37,479 bases of DNA from Chitinivibrio sp051745065 (GTDB taxonomy: Bacteria > Fibrobacterota > Chitinivibrionia > Chitinivibrionales > Chitinivibrionaceae). The stretch spans positions 1-37,479 of the forward strand of contig JBNJDQ010000008.1 of the NCBI GenBank assembly GCA_051745065.1, read 5' to 3'. Position 1 is the first letter of the stretch, and each line of letters starts with the position of its first letter. Below, one piece after another: positions 8,497 through 16,911 of this stretch. A program made the translations under genes and the position numbers. Below the pieces are notes generated by a model. It made no database searches. It was not told where the DNA came from and saw only the letters and a list, made by a program, of their open reading frames with translations.

Positions 8497-11082
8497 TCAG
8501 CCCATGGTAACTTCCACAGTATGATCCGTACCGTCGCAGAAAGAAACAGGAATCAGCTGTCCGTCGATCGCTTTCCCGTCAACAGTTACACTCTTAACGC
8601 CTTTCTCGACGCCGGAAGTGTTGGTAAAGCTGATCGAAAACTTGCTGCCCCGGAAATGACGTACCACAGAAAACTTCTTCCACCCGGGATCCACACAGGG
8701 GTCAATCAGAAGGCCGTTATACTCCCGACGAACACCAAAGATCCAGTCGATCAGCACGCCCAGTCGTGTAGGTGCCGTACCGGTAAGCCAGGTATGACCG
8801 GCTTTCCCGTGATCGTTTGAATCGGGACCGGAAATATATTCAGGATACACAAAGCGCTCAGCCGCGTAGTTATAAGGATCATCCTCAGAACATTTGGCCG
8901 GAAGCGTTTTCATATACACATCACAGGCTTTTTTACCGTATCCGAATTTTGCCAAAGAGGCAATGTACCATGATTCAAGATGACGGAACCCGCCGCCGTT
9001 TTCCTTTTTACCGGGGGCATTACGCTTCCAGGCCTGATCATCACTGGGAAGTTTTCCCTCTGTCATCTCTTTGTCACCGCGGCACAGCATTACACCGTAC
9101 TTATCATCAAGAACCTCGTCACAGACTTTTACGCACTGGTCAAAGCGTTCCTTGTCAGCTATTCCGGAGTATCCCGCCCATGCAATAGTGGAGAGAAAGA
9201 CATTTCCGTCAGTTTCGGAATTGCCCAGGTCAACCATGTTGCCATCTGCCTTGGAATCTTCCAGCTCCTTACGAACGTCGTCCATATCCAGACCGCTCAT
9301 GCCGGGTTTAATCTTATTCAGAACGGACTCAGTATCACCGTTTTTGGGTGCAACGGCACGAATGTAATCACCTTTTTTGTCAATGCAGCGGGTATCAACG
9401 CTCTTTTTAACAATCTGCGCCTTCACTTTATAATCGGCCACAAGATCAGCGTCGGCACCTTTGAGTTCAAGAAGATCAACCATATCGTTCAGTGCCTTGT
9501 ACAGCTGCTGTGCCGCCATGGTTGAGGTATGAGCGAAAAGCCCGGAAAGGTCATCGTTCCAGTCAGCCATAAGCAGATACGGAAGACCTTCGTCGGACTG
9601 ATCCCAGACTTTTTTGATACCCACTTCAAGATGCTCCCGTATGGACCCTTTTGCTGACGGGTGACCTTCCTGGTCATCACAATAGTTCACAACCTCATCA
9701 AGGAAGTCAAGATCACCGGTCTCTTTGATGTATTCGCACACAGCAAAAATCAGCCACAGGGGATCGTCACTGGCAACAAAATCCTTCACACCGGGAGAAC
9801 TTACGAAGAAATTATGATACACGTAGCCGTCTGAAAACATCTGCTGAGCCGTATATTTAATGAGATCTTTGGCCCGGGCGGGATCATACGGAAGGAGTGC
9901 AAGAAGATCCTGCAGAATATCACGGAAGCCGTACCCGTACTCAAAACCGGAATGGAAACGCGACTTCATTCGGTTCAGAAGAGCAACCATGGCACACTGA
10001 TACTGCAGCCACTTGAAACTGGGCGTCAGCTCCTCTTCTCCTTCAACATCAACCTGCAGCATATTGATTTCATCATTCCAGTCCTTTTTAACTTCTTCAA
10101 ACATGGCCCATGCTTTTTCAGGCTTAAGGGCATCCGCAAGAAAAGCCTTGAGTTCCTTTTTGCCTTCGCAGTAGTAGTCCTGCGTACTGGCGGCAGCAAG
10201 AATCACCACAACTTCCTTTTCTTCACCGGCACCGATCTCAACTTCATTCTGGATCGATGAAAGAGCGGACGTCAGCTCTTCTGCGTCACGGTTGGGAAGC
10301 TCCTGCCCCGCCGTAACGGCATCGGGATTGGCAAGTGTGTTTGTATGGTGGCCGACAAATTCGTCATACCGCGTTCCGAAACTTTTGTTATCCAGAGAGG
10401 TTGTATGAACCGCAACTTTCCCGAATACACCGTTGATTTTTTCTTCATCGTCAGTAAAGGGAATACCGTAACTGTTGCGCCAGACCACGCCGTTCACATC
10501 TCTGTCAATAATTGCCCCGCCCATCATCAGTGTATTGAAACCGGAGAACTGAATATCCCGGGCATCACCGATATTAATCGGGTTTACATTGTAGAGTTTA
10601 ATTTTGCGCGCAGAGGACCCGTTGTTTTTGATTTTGAGAATCTGGACCATGGCATCGTACTGATTGGGCACGAAGTTGGTCGTTTCCACAGAAAAATCTT
10701 TATAGGAGGTTTCGTACTTTACGTAGCCGAACCCAAAGGTCGTATCCAGACTCTGCCCGTCGTGCATAACCGGATACCATGTATTGGAGAAATAGTCTCC
10801 GTTCTCATCCACAATGTACGCATATGGGCCGAGCAGACGGGTTTTATAGGGATCTTCGTGGACAAAACCATTCAGCAGATCACCTTCCTGCGTGCCGATA
10901 CGGGCAAAGGTTGTGCCATTATTGGTCAGCCCCCAGCAGAGAGTCTCCGTTGGTTTTTTATTTCGCCGTGCAAGCAGCATCAGCCAGGGCTCTCGCGTTA
11001 TATCCCCACGTTTTTCCGATATGCAGACTTCATTATCCTTGGAAAAACTGAATGAACCGTTATTCTTCTGTACTCCAGCCAT
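8497..11082 (-). CDS. GH94 disaccharide phosphorylase (cellobiose/chitobiose/laminaribiose type)
   Basis: The product is 861 residues with no signal peptide, so it is cytoplasmic. GH94 enzymes split a beta-linked disaccharide with phosphate, giving a sugar 1-phosphate and a free sugar and so saving ATP. An N-terminal beta-sandwich (about 1-290) precedes the (alpha/alpha)6 barrel. Family signatures: 'GYGFRDILQD' (~383-392), 'FVASDDPLWL' (~435-444), 'ADWND' (506-510) carrying the catalytic acid, and 'EYISGPDSNDHGKAGHTWL' near 745, the phosphate/substrate loop. Ribosome site AGGAAGG is 7 nt from the ATG at 11082. The substrate cannot be read from motifs; no sugar transporter is adjacent. It has a strong, apparently controlled promoter. 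Confidence 0.88.
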   Translation of the reverse strand: MAGVQKNNGSFSFSKDNEVCISEKRGDITREPWLMLLARRNKKPTETLCWGLTNNGTTFARIGTQEGDLLNGFVHEDPYKTRLLGPYAYIVDENGDYFSNTWYPVMHDGQSLDTTFGFGYVKYETSYKDFSVETTNFVPNQYDAMVQILKIKNNGSSARKIKLYNVNPINIGDARDIQFSGFNTLMMGGAIIDRDVNGVVWRNSYGIPFTDDEEKINGVFGKVAVHTTSLDNKSFGTRYDEFVGHHTNTLANPDAVTAGQELPNRDAEELTSALSSIQNEVEIGAGEEKEVVVILAAASTQDYYCEGKKELKAFLADALKPEKAWAMFEEVKKDWNDEINMLQVDVEGEEELTPSFKWLQYQCAMVALLNRMKSRFHSGFEYGYGFRDILQDLLALLPYDPARAKDLIKYTAQQMFSDGYVYHNFFVSSPGVKDFVASDDPLWLIFAVCEYIKETGDLDFLDEVVNYCDDQEGHPSAKGSIREHLEVGIKKVWDQSDEGLPYLLMADWNDDLSGLFAHTSTMAAQQLYKALNDMVDLLELKGADADLVADYKVKAQIVKKSVDTRCIDKKGDYIRAVAPKNGDTESVLNKIKPGMSGLDMDDVRKELEDSKADGNMVDLGNSETDGNVFLSTIAWAGYSGIADKERFDQCVKVCDEVLDDKYGVMLCRGDKEMTEGKLPSDDQAWKRNAPGKKENGGGFRHLESWYIASLAKFGYGKKACDVYMKTLPAKCSEDDPYNYAAERFVYPEYISGPDSNDHGKAGHTWLTGTAPTRLGVLIDWIFGVRREYNGLLIDPCVDPGWKKFSVVRHFRGSKFSISFTNTSGVEKGVKSVTVDGKAIDGQLIPVSFCDGTDHTVEVTMG

Positions 11083-11127
11083 TCTAAAACCTTCCTAATA
11101 AGTTTCAACATCTGTTAGATTACTACA

Positions 11128-11139
11128 ATTACAGGTAAT
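11128..11139. promoter_or_regulatory. Candidate operator O1 at the GH94 start site
   Basis: ATTACAGGTAAT is an almost perfect 12-bp palindrome, one base different from the second copy at 11182-11193. It sits directly downstream of the GH94 -10 box, across the predicted transcription start, a classic repressor position. Confidence 0.55.
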
Positions 11140-11167
11140 ATAATATTTGTGTTTTAAAACATGTCAA
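11140..11167 (-). promoter_or_regulatory. Strong sigma-70 promoter of the GH94 gene
   Basis: On the minus strand a perfect TTGACA (11162-11167) is 16 nt from TATTAT (11140-11145). Transcription would start near 11133 and give a leader of about 50 nt with AGGAAGG at 11090-11096. This is the best -35 box I saw in the window. Confidence 0.75.
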
Positions 11168-11181
11168 ACGGAAAGATCATT

Positions 11182-11193
11182 ATTACCGGTAAT
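11182..11193. promoter_or_regulatory. Candidate operator O2 upstream of the GH94 promoter
   Basis: ATTACCGGTAAT is a perfect 12-bp palindrome. Its centre is 54 bp from that of O1, about five helical turns, so O1 and O2 flank the promoter on roughly the same DNA face. It also lies about 42 bp upstream of the pilT -35 box. Confidence 0.55.
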
Positions 11194-11234
11194 CAGGGCA
11201 ATTATACTATGATTTACAATTATTCGGGATTTAT

Positions 11235-11262
11235 TTGCGCAAAAATCATATATTATTATATT
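11235..11262 (+). promoter_or_regulatory. Probable promoter of pilT-pilC
   Basis: TTGCGC (11235-11240), a 16-nt spacer and TATATT (11257-11262) lie in a very A+T-rich segment 37 nt before the pilT ATG. Confidence 0.5.
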
Positions 11263-11299
11263 CTGTAAGGGTTGAACTTTTAAGAAACTGGATACCAAT

Positions 11300-12355
11300 A
11301 TGGCTTCATTTCAGGAACTCCTGAAGAAGTGCCTGGACCTGGGTGCTTCAGATATTCATATCACTGCAGGACTGCCGCCAATGTATCGTGTGGACGGAAA
11401 ACTGACGCCGGGGGGAACGGATAAACTCAGTAAGAACCAGACGGAAACTCTGGCATACAGTATAATGACGGAAAAGCAACGCAAGTTTTTTGAAAATGAG
11501 AAAGAGGTTGATTTTTCCTTCGGCGCAAAAAACATCGGACGCTTCAGGGCAAATGTGTACATGCAACGCGGCTGTGTGGCAACCTCCCTGCGTATCATCC
11601 CCACGGAAATCCGGGAATTCGACGATCTCGGTCTGCCGCCGGTCATTAAGACTCTCATGGATCGCCCCAACGGGCTGATACTTGTAACGGGCCCCACAGG
11701 GAGCGGTAAGTCCACCACTCTGGCATCGATGATAGATTTTCTGAATGAGAACCGTTCCGAGCATATTCTCACCATCGAAGACCCTATTGAGTTTGTGCAC
11801 CGGCATAAAAGCTGTATGGTAAATCAGCGGGAAATCAAACAGGATACCCACGGCTTCACCAATGCCCTTAAATCGGCTCTCAGGCAGGACCCCGATATTG
11901 TTCTCATCGGTGAGTTGCGGGATCTGGAAACCATTCAGGCAGCCCTGACCATAGCAGAAACAGGACATCTGACTTTTGCCACCCTGCATACAAACTCCGC
12001 ACCGAAAACCATCAGCCGTGTAGTGGACGTGTTTCCGGCAAATCAAAAAGCCACCATCCGTACACAGTTGTCCATGGTTCTTGAAGCTATTATCAGTCAG
12101 GCCCTCCTGCCCAAAACCACGGGAGGGCGCATTGTGGCAACGGAACTGCTGGTGCCCAATTCCGGGATCCGCCAATTGATCCGGGACGATAAGATTCACC
12201 AGCTTTCCGGCATGATGGAGCTTGGTGCCCGCGAGGGAATGCATACCATGAACATGGATCTCTCCCGCCTGTACAATGACAATCTTGTAACTCTCAACGA
12301 TATAATGAAAAAAAGCCCCGACCCCGCAGGTCTTCAGAAATTGCTTTTTGAATAA
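11300..12355 (+). CDS. pilT: PilT twitching-motility ATPase
   Basis: The product is 351 residues, standard for PilT, the hexameric ATPase that powers type IV pilus retraction at the inner membrane. Motifs in order: N-terminal 'GASDIHI' (~15), Walker A 'GPTGSGKSTT' (~132), Asp box 'ILTIEDPIEFVH' (~156), Walker B 'DPDIVLIGELRD' (~197) and His box 'ETGHLTFATLHTN' (~218). The C-terminal 'GIRQLIRDDKIHQL' (~290) matches the PilT-specific retraction motif normally written AIRNLIRE, which separates it from PilB. The ribosome site is weak. It lies 11 nt before pilC. No pilB is beside it. Confidence 0.94.
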   Translation: MASFQELLKKCLDLGASDIHITAGLPPMYRVDGKLTPGGTDKLSKNQTETLAYSIMTEKQRKFFENEKEVDFSFGAKNIGRFRANVYMQRGCVATSLRIIPTEIREFDDLGLPPVIKTLMDRPNGLILVTGPTGSGKSTTLASMIDFLNENRSEHILTIEDPIEFVHRHKSCMVNQREIKQDTHGFTNALKSALRQDPDIVLIGELRDLETIQAALTIAETGHLTFATLHTNSAPKTISRVVDVFPANQKATIRTQLSMVLEAIISQALLPKTTGGRIVATELLVPNSGIRQLIRDDKIHQLSGMMELGAREGMHTMNMDLSRLYNDNLVTLNDIMKKSPDPAGLQKLLFE

Positions 12356-12366
12356 GAGGAGAACCA

Positions 12367-13563
12367 ATGCCCCTATTTCAGTATTCAGGTGTAGACAGAA
12401 ACAGAAAACGCGTAAACGGAGAACTGAAGGTAAAAGACAAGAACGCTGCCATCAGCAGTCTTCGCCGAAAAGGGATACGCCCAACATCCATTAAGGAGAA
12501 ACGAACCAATCAGATCGGACTTCTTTCGGGCGCTCCAAAACTGGATGACATATCCCGTTTCACCCGGCAGTTTGCCGCCATGATTGACGCAGGGCTCCCC
12601 CTGGTACAGTGTATGGATATTCTTGCAGACCAGACAGAAGTACCCGTACTGCAGAACGCGCTCAAAGACATTTCCATGGATATTCAGGGTGGTAACACCC
12701 TGGCAGACTCCATGCGCAGGCACCCGAAAATATTCACTCCGCTCTACTGCAACATGATAGCCGCCGGTGAAGCATCGGGTAATCTCGATGACATACTTCT
12801 GCGTCTGGCTGAATACATGGAGAAAAACAGCAAGCTTCAGCGGAAAGTCAAGGGCGCACTCACCTACCCGATCGTGTTGATCGTTGTGTGTATTGCCGCA
12901 ACAGCAATTATGCTGACCTTTGTTGTTCCCACCTTTGCCGACCTTTTTACGGGCATGGGGCGCGATCTGCCTGCCGCAACGCAGGTTGTGGTGAACATCT
13001 CCAATTTTCTGCGGGGAAATATCGTAACAATTCTTCTGGGGATCATAGCCGTAATCGTTGGTTTTGTACAGTACCGCAAAACCGAAAACGGCAAACGAAC
13101 CCTGGACAAACTGGCCTTAAAGATGCCCGTACTGGGCAACCTCATTCTCAAAACCGCCGTAAGCCGCTTTTCCCAGACTTTGGGAACACTCCTTTCCTCG
13201 GGTATCAATATTATTCAGGCCATGACTATTACGGCAAAAACTGCCGGGATCAAACCGATTGAGGAAGGCCTGATGAAATCCGTGGAGGAAATCAAAGGCG
13301 GCAAAAGCATTTCTGAACCACTCAAGGATGTCGGAATCTTCCCGCCCATGGTTCTGCACATGATTGCGGTCGGTGAAAAAACCGGGGACATCTCCAGCAT
13401 GCTTGCAAAGGTCTCAAAATTCTACGAAGAAGAAGTTGACGCTGCTGTGGAAAGCCTTACCAGCATTATCGAACCAATCATGATTGTGGTTATGGGGATT
13501 ATTATCGGAAGTATCCTTATAGCCATGTACATGCCCATGTTCTCCATGATTGGCGGCGTATAA
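12367..13563 (+). CDS. pilC: PilC type IV pilus inner-membrane platform protein
   Basis: The product is 398 residues with the two T2SF domains of PilC/GspF proteins (about 65-190 and 268-390). These domains anchor the pilus machine and couple it to the PilB and PilT motors. The N-terminal 'FQYSGVDRNRKRVNGEL' is the typical PilC opening. Three membrane segments are visible at about 168-190, 217-237 and 370-395. 'FTRQFAAMIDAGLPLVQ' (~63) and 'FSQTLGTLLSSGINIIQAM' (~267) are the repeated domain starts. The ribosome site GAGGAG lies 5 nt from the ATG. It is co-transcribed with pilT. No hairpin terminator was seen after it. Confidence 0.94.
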   Translation: MPLFQYSGVDRNRKRVNGELKVKDKNAAISSLRRKGIRPTSIKEKRTNQIGLLSGAPKLDDISRFTRQFAAMIDAGLPLVQCMDILADQTEVPVLQNALKDISMDIQGGNTLADSMRRHPKIFTPLYCNMIAAGEASGNLDDILLRLAEYMEKNSKLQRKVKGALTYPIVLIVVCIAATAIMLTFVVPTFADLFTGMGRDLPAATQVVVNISNFLRGNIVTILLGIIAVIVGFVQYRKTENGKRTLDKLALKMPVLGNLILKTAVSRFSQTLGTLLSSGINIIQAMTITAKTAGIKPIEEGLMKSVEEIKGGKSISEPLKDVGIFPPMVLHMIAVGEKTGDISSMLAKVSKFYEEEVDAAVESLTSIIEPIMIVVMGIIIGSILIAMYMPMFSMIGGV

Positions 13564-13587
13564 ATAGAAATATTTTCTTGTTTTTCC

Positions 13588-13614
13588 TAAAGGCAGTGCA
13601 ATATTTTCCGATGT
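13588..13614 (+). promoter_or_regulatory. Candidate sigma-28 (FliA) promoter of flgM
   Basis: TAAAGGCA (13588-13595), exactly 11 nt, then TCCGATGT (13607-13614) follows the flagellar sigma-28 layout TAAAGTTT-N11-GCCGATAA, with the core TAAAG and CCGAT kept. A TATAAT (13616-13621) overlaps downstream but has no matching -35 box at normal distance. Confidence 0.55.
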
Positions 13615-13650
13615 ATATAATATAAGAAAGTAAGGAACAAGGAGGTGGTT

Positions 13651-13971
13651 ATGAGACTTGACTCTTTAAACAGCATGGTCTCGGCCGAATTTCGCAAGGT
13701 GAGCTCCTCTCATAATAAGAAGAAAGCCACCTCGTCCGGGAAGGGCGGCAGCATATCGCGCAATGATAAGGCCAGCCTCTCTTCCGGTGCAGGAAAAGCG
13801 GGTTCTGCGGAGGCAAACAGCAAAATGGTTGCTGCCAGGTTACAGGCTGAACCGGATATTCGTGAAGATAAAATAGCTGAAGTTAAGGATAAAATTGACT
13901 CTGGATATTACGATTCTTCTCAGTTTGCAAACAAACTTGCGGACAAACTCATTGAGGATTTCGGATTTTAA
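13651..13971 (+). CDS. flgM: FlgM-like anti-sigma-28 factor
   Basis: The product is 106 residues, typical for FlgM, which binds and blocks the flagellar sigma factor FliA until the hook is complete and is then exported. The N-terminal two thirds are Ser/Gly/Lys-rich and look disordered, as expected. The C-terminal 'DKIAEVKDKIDSGYYDSS' (~75-92) followed by 'LADKLIEDF' matches the conserved FlgM sigma-binding helices. GGAGG (13641-13645) sets the start at ATG 13651. A sigma-28-like promoter precedes it and a strong terminator follows. It is the only flagellar gene visible here. Confidence 0.85.
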   Translation: MRLDSLNSMVSAEFRKVSSSHNKKKATSSGKGGSISRNDKASLSSGAGKAGSAEANSKMVAARLQAEPDIREDKIAEVKDKIDSGYYDSSQFANKLADKLIEDFGF

Positions 13972-13994
13972 ATTGATACCTGTGCGACCATGTA

Positions 13995-14026
13995 AGAGAG
14001 CCCGTCCTGCGGCGCTCTCTTTTTTT
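13995..14026 (+). terminator. Rho-independent terminator after flgM
   Basis: Arms AGAGAGC (13995-14001) and GCTCTCT (14014-14020), with a possible inner C-G extension, are followed by a run of T ending at 14026. It stands 24 nt after the flgM stop and 14 nt before the next start codon. Confidence 0.88.
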
Positions 14027-14040
14027 GTTTGAGGCAGTTC

Positions 14041-15258
14041 ATGATATCATTATCAACGCTGGAAGCACTTCCACTGATAAAGAAACTCCCCATCAGTTCG
14101 CGGGAAAAGCAGATAGTCGGGGCCACGGCCCTCATATCATCGGCGTTTCTTTTCGGCATGGGTATTCTGCTGATTCTGCTCAACCTTACCTCCCCGCTCA
14201 CAGGAAAGGATTCACAAACAGAGTCTGCCCCCCCGCGTGAAACAGAAAACGATTCCGCAGAAAAAACCGCAAAAGAGCTCCGCCGGGAGGACTCACTCTC
14301 GTCTTTGGCCTACACCATAGCCTACCCGCACCTTACAGCCCGGGGCGAATACCGAACTGCCGGGAGAATGCTCGAGCGGTTACTGAAAGCCAGTCCGGCA
14401 GATACACAGTACCTGAAAGATATGGCCCGCATTCTAACCGCCCTGAATCAGCAGAATACCGCCGCCCGCTACATTGACTCCCTGCGCAAATACTGCAGCA
14501 GAGATACAGTCAACACTCTCATTGTTGAAAACAGTAATCCCGAGGAGCTTTCCCGAAAGATCAGGAATAATGCATTCCTCTCAGAACTGAGCGGCAACAT
14601 TCCGGCACTCCGTGCAGCAGCAGAGAAAGTATACCGCAAACACCCTTTTCTTGCAGATACAATTGCAGCAAAAATGCTTGAAGAGGACTCACTTCGCGGT
14701 ACACCGTTTTTTTTCAAAGCCTATGCTCTGCTCAAAGAGGACACCAGTGCCGTGGCGCAGGCCGTCACTCTTCTGAAGAAAAGCACTGCCCGCACCCCGC
14801 TGTATTATCGCTCCCACGCCCTGCTTGCACAGATTTACTTCACACAGGAACAGCACAAAAAAGCAGAAAAGGAATTTCGCATGGCCCTGCGCCTGAATGG
14901 AACAGACATCAACCTGCTCTACAGTTTCGCCAATTTTCTTTTTGATGCACAAAACCTGCGTGAAGCAGCAGAATACTATCAGCAAATCATCGCGCAGGAA
15001 CCGGATCACTGGAAAAGCCATTACAGAATCGGCCTTATCTTTATGGAATACGACAAGTATTCCACCGCCCTTGACTACTTCAGGGATGCCCGGAGTATCG
15101 CCGGGGAACGACGTGATATCATGTACCAGACAGCGGCGGCCTATGAAAAAAGCGGCGCTGTGGAAGCAGCCCTTGAAGTCTACAACGAAATACTCTCACG
15201 GCATCCCCTGGATGACATTGCGCTGTACAAAAAGAAAATTCTTTCAAAAAAGAATTGA
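14041..15258 (+). CDS. Membrane-anchored TPR protein
   Basis: The product is 405 residues from ATG 14041 (GAGG 6 nt upstream; a TTG at 14029 is less likely). A short cytoplasmic N-terminus is followed by one membrane helix (~27-50), so most of the chain should lie in the periplasm. Tetratricopeptide-like helical pairs occupy the rest. The clearest are at about 255-380, with phrases such as 'AEKEFRMALRLNGTDINLL' and 'AAEYYQQIIAQEPDHWKS'. TPRs are protein-binding scaffolds; the partner is unknown. The upstream terminator nearly touches its ribosome site, so it is expressed by read-through or from an undetected promoter. Confidence 0.8.
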   Translation: MISLSTLEALPLIKKLPISSREKQIVGATALISSAFLFGMGILLILLNLTSPLTGKDSQTESAPPRETENDSAEKTAKELRREDSLSSLAYTIAYPHLTARGEYRTAGRMLERLLKASPADTQYLKDMARILTALNQQNTAARYIDSLRKYCSRDTVNTLIVENSNPEELSRKIRNNAFLSELSGNIPALRAAAEKVYRKHPFLADTIAAKMLEEDSLRGTPFFFKAYALLKEDTSAVAQAVTLLKKSTARTPLYYRSHALLAQIYFTQEQHKKAEKEFRMALRLNGTDINLLYSFANFLFDAQNLREAAEYYQQIIAQEPDHWKSHYRIGLIFMEYDKYSTALDYFRDARSIAGERRDIMYQTAAAYEKSGAVEAALEVYNEILSRHPLDDIALYKKKILSKKN

Positions 15259-15284
15259 TTTTTATGGTTTCTATGGCATAATAC
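15255..15284 (+). promoter_or_regulatory. Possible promoter of the HU/IHF gene
   Basis: TTGATT (15255-15260) and TAATAC (15279-15284), 18 nt apart, or CATAAT at a 16-nt spacing, lie 44 nt before the start codon. Confidence 0.4.
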
Positions 15285-15327
15285 TATCTAAAGAGATTGA
15301 TTATACTGCGAAAACAGGAGTAATACA

Positions 15328-15630
15328 ATGAAGAACATTACCAAAAGAGAGTTGGTCGAAAACATCTCTGACAAGTGTGGCCAGACCCAGGGGGATACAA
15401 AACTTGTCCTCGAATCATTCATGAACTCCGTAGGCCGGGCTCTTCAAAGGGGACGCAATATTGAACTGCGTGGGTTTGGACGCTTTAAAATCAAAAAAAG
15501 AGCTCCTCATACAGCCAGAAACCCCCGAACAAATGAGCGGGTACAGGTGCGGGAAAGTTACAAACCGATCTTTGAGGCATCAACACTGCTGAGAGATCGC
15601 GTTAATGAAAGCATTATGAAGAAACGCTGA
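15328..15630 (+). CDS. HU/IHF-family DNA-binding protein
   Basis: The product is a 100-residue nucleoid protein. N-terminal helices (2-40) form the dimer. The signature 'IELRGFGRFKIKKRAPHTAR' begins near 48 and is followed by 'NPRTNERV', the tip of the DNA-bending arm with its intercalating proline. 'IELRGFG' and the 100-residue length are closer to IHF subunits than to HU, but a partner is not visible. Ribosome site AGGAG lies 8 nt from the ATG. It converges with the DUF2905 gene, with only 6 nt between the stops and no clear hairpin. Confidence 0.92.
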   Translation: MKNITKRELVENISDKCGQTQGDTKLVLESFMNSVGRALQRGRNIELRGFGRFKIKKRAPHTARNPRTNERVQVRESYKPIFEASTLLRDRVNESIMKKR

Positions 15631-15636
15631 GCGGGT

Positions 15637-15852
15637 TTACCGGATAAAAATATTCACAATCAGCGTAATTACCAGTGACACAATAATGGATGTTGTCACG
15701 GGTATGTACAGCTGGAAATCGCCTTTTCGCAAAAAGATATCACCCCACAGGCGTATGTTGGGCATATCCCTGAAGAAAAGAAACAGTACTCCGAGGAAAA
15801 AGATAATTCCACCGGCAATAAGCAGAAACCTGCCAACATCCTCAAACGTCAT
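15637..15852 (-). CDS. DUF2905-family small membrane protein
   Basis: The product is 71 residues with two hydrophobic helices (about 8-27 and 49-70) joined by a short loop reading 'RLWGDIFLRKGDFQLYIPV'. The '(P)GDI-RKG(N/D)F-Y-P' loop is the mark of the DUF2905 family, whose function is unknown. The ribosome site AGGAGGT is 4 nt from the ATG. It is the last gene of the ruv operon, 11 nt after ruvB. I recall DUF2905 genes near ruv genes in other bacteria but could not check this. Confidence 0.8.
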   Translation of the reverse strand: MTFEDVGRFLLIAGGIIFFLGVLFLFFRDMPNIRLWGDIFLRKGDFQLYIPVTTSIIVSLVITLIVNIFIR

Positions 15853-15863
15853 ACTACCTCCTG

Positions 15864-16910
15864 TTATTGTATATCTCCGAAAAGGGTTCCCTGGGTTCCG
15901 CGCATGTCTTTGGGCCTTACCCCCAAATGCGTATATGTCCTCGGCGTTACTTCGCGCCCCTTTGGTGTTCGTTTCAGAAACCCCGCCTGAATCAGGAATG
16001 GCTCGTACACATCCTCAATGGTATCGGTTTCCTCTCCCACAACCACTGCGATATTTTTGATTCCCACAGGACCACCGCCGTAATGCTCAATGATCGCGGT
16101 AAGAATGGCCTTATCCATTTCATCAAGACCGCTCTGATCAATGCCCAGCATATTGCATGTCTCCAACACCAACTGACGGGTTATCACGCCATCACCGCGA
16201 ACATCGGCAACATCGCGGGTTCTTCGCAGAAGTCGATTGGCAATACGCGGTGTCCCCCGGGATCGTCGGCCCAGTTCCAGGGCTGCATCTGTTTCACAGG
16301 GGATGGACAGAAGCCCCGCCGAGCGCTGAATAATCCGCTGCAGATCCTGAGGTGAATAGTAGGTCATGCGGCCCACGTAACCAAAACGTGCATGCATGGG
16401 AGCAGTAATCAGGCCGGCTCTCGTTGTGGCACCGACCAGAGTAAACGGCTTGAGGGGAAGGCGGATCGATTTTGCCGCCGGCCCTTCCCCGGTAACAATG
16501 TCAAAGGCAAAATCCTCAATGGCCGGATACAGGGACTCTTCAACAACACGGTTGAGGCGATGAATTTCATCGATAAAAAAGATTTCCCGATCTTCAAGAC
16601 CCGTAAGGTTGCCCGCAAGATCACCTTTTTTCTCAAGAACCGGCCCAGATGTAATGGTAATACCAACACCAATTTCATTGGCAAGTATCCGCGCCAGAGT
16701 GGTCTTACCCAGCCCCGGAGGACCGGAAAACAGAATATGATCCAGAGCCTCCCCCCTCTTTCGCGCCGCCTCAACAAAGATGGAGAGATTGCGTTTCAAC
16801 TTTTCCTGGCCGATAAAATCGGAAAAATGCTGCGGTCGCAGGGTTCGGTCAAGGTCGAAATCGGTATGCGCTTCCGCAGGGGAAACAATTCGTTCTATAT
16901 TATCACTCAT
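15864..16910 (-). CDS. ruvB: RuvB Holliday-junction branch-migration ATPase
   Basis: The product is 348 residues, normal for RuvB, the AAA+ hexamer that drives branch migration with RuvA at Holliday junctions. Visible elements: 'LRPQHFSDFIGQ' (~24), Walker A 'GPPGLGKTT' (~63), Walker B 'FFIDEIHRLN' (~112), sensor 1 'VGATTRAG' (~160) and 'RFGYVGRM' (~174), the arginine-finger region normally RFGIVxRL. The winged-helix end is 'AGFLKRTPKGREVT' (~310). It starts 1 nt after the ruvA stop, so translation is probably coupled. Confidence 0.97.
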   Translation of the reverse strand: MSDNIERIVSPAEAHTDFDLDRTLRPQHFSDFIGQEKLKRNLSIFVEAARKRGEALDHILFSGPPGLGKTTLARILANEIGVGITITSGPVLEKKGDLAGNLTGLEDREIFFIDEIHRLNRVVEESLYPAIEDFAFDIVTGEGPAAKSIRLPLKPFTLVGATTRAGLITAPMHARFGYVGRMTYYSPQDLQRIIQRSAGLLSIPCETDAALELGRRSRGTPRIANRLLRRTRDVADVRGDGVITRQLVLETCNMLGIDQSGLDEMDKAILTAIIEHYGGGPVGIKNIAVVVGEETDTIEDVYEPFLIQAGFLKRTPKGREVTPRTYTHLGVRPKDMRGTQGTLFGDIQ

Positions 16911-16911
16911 G

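Noticed and set aside
8293..8820. A plus-strand frame spanning the spacer and the end of the GH94 gene
   Set aside because: More than half overlaps GH94 in antisense and crosses its terminator. The start has no proper ribosome site.
11348..12367. A 339-codon open frame antisense to pilT
   Set aside because: It lies wholly opposite a clear PilT gene with all motifs. Its translation has no recognisable domain and no ribosome site, so it is a codon-bias shadow.
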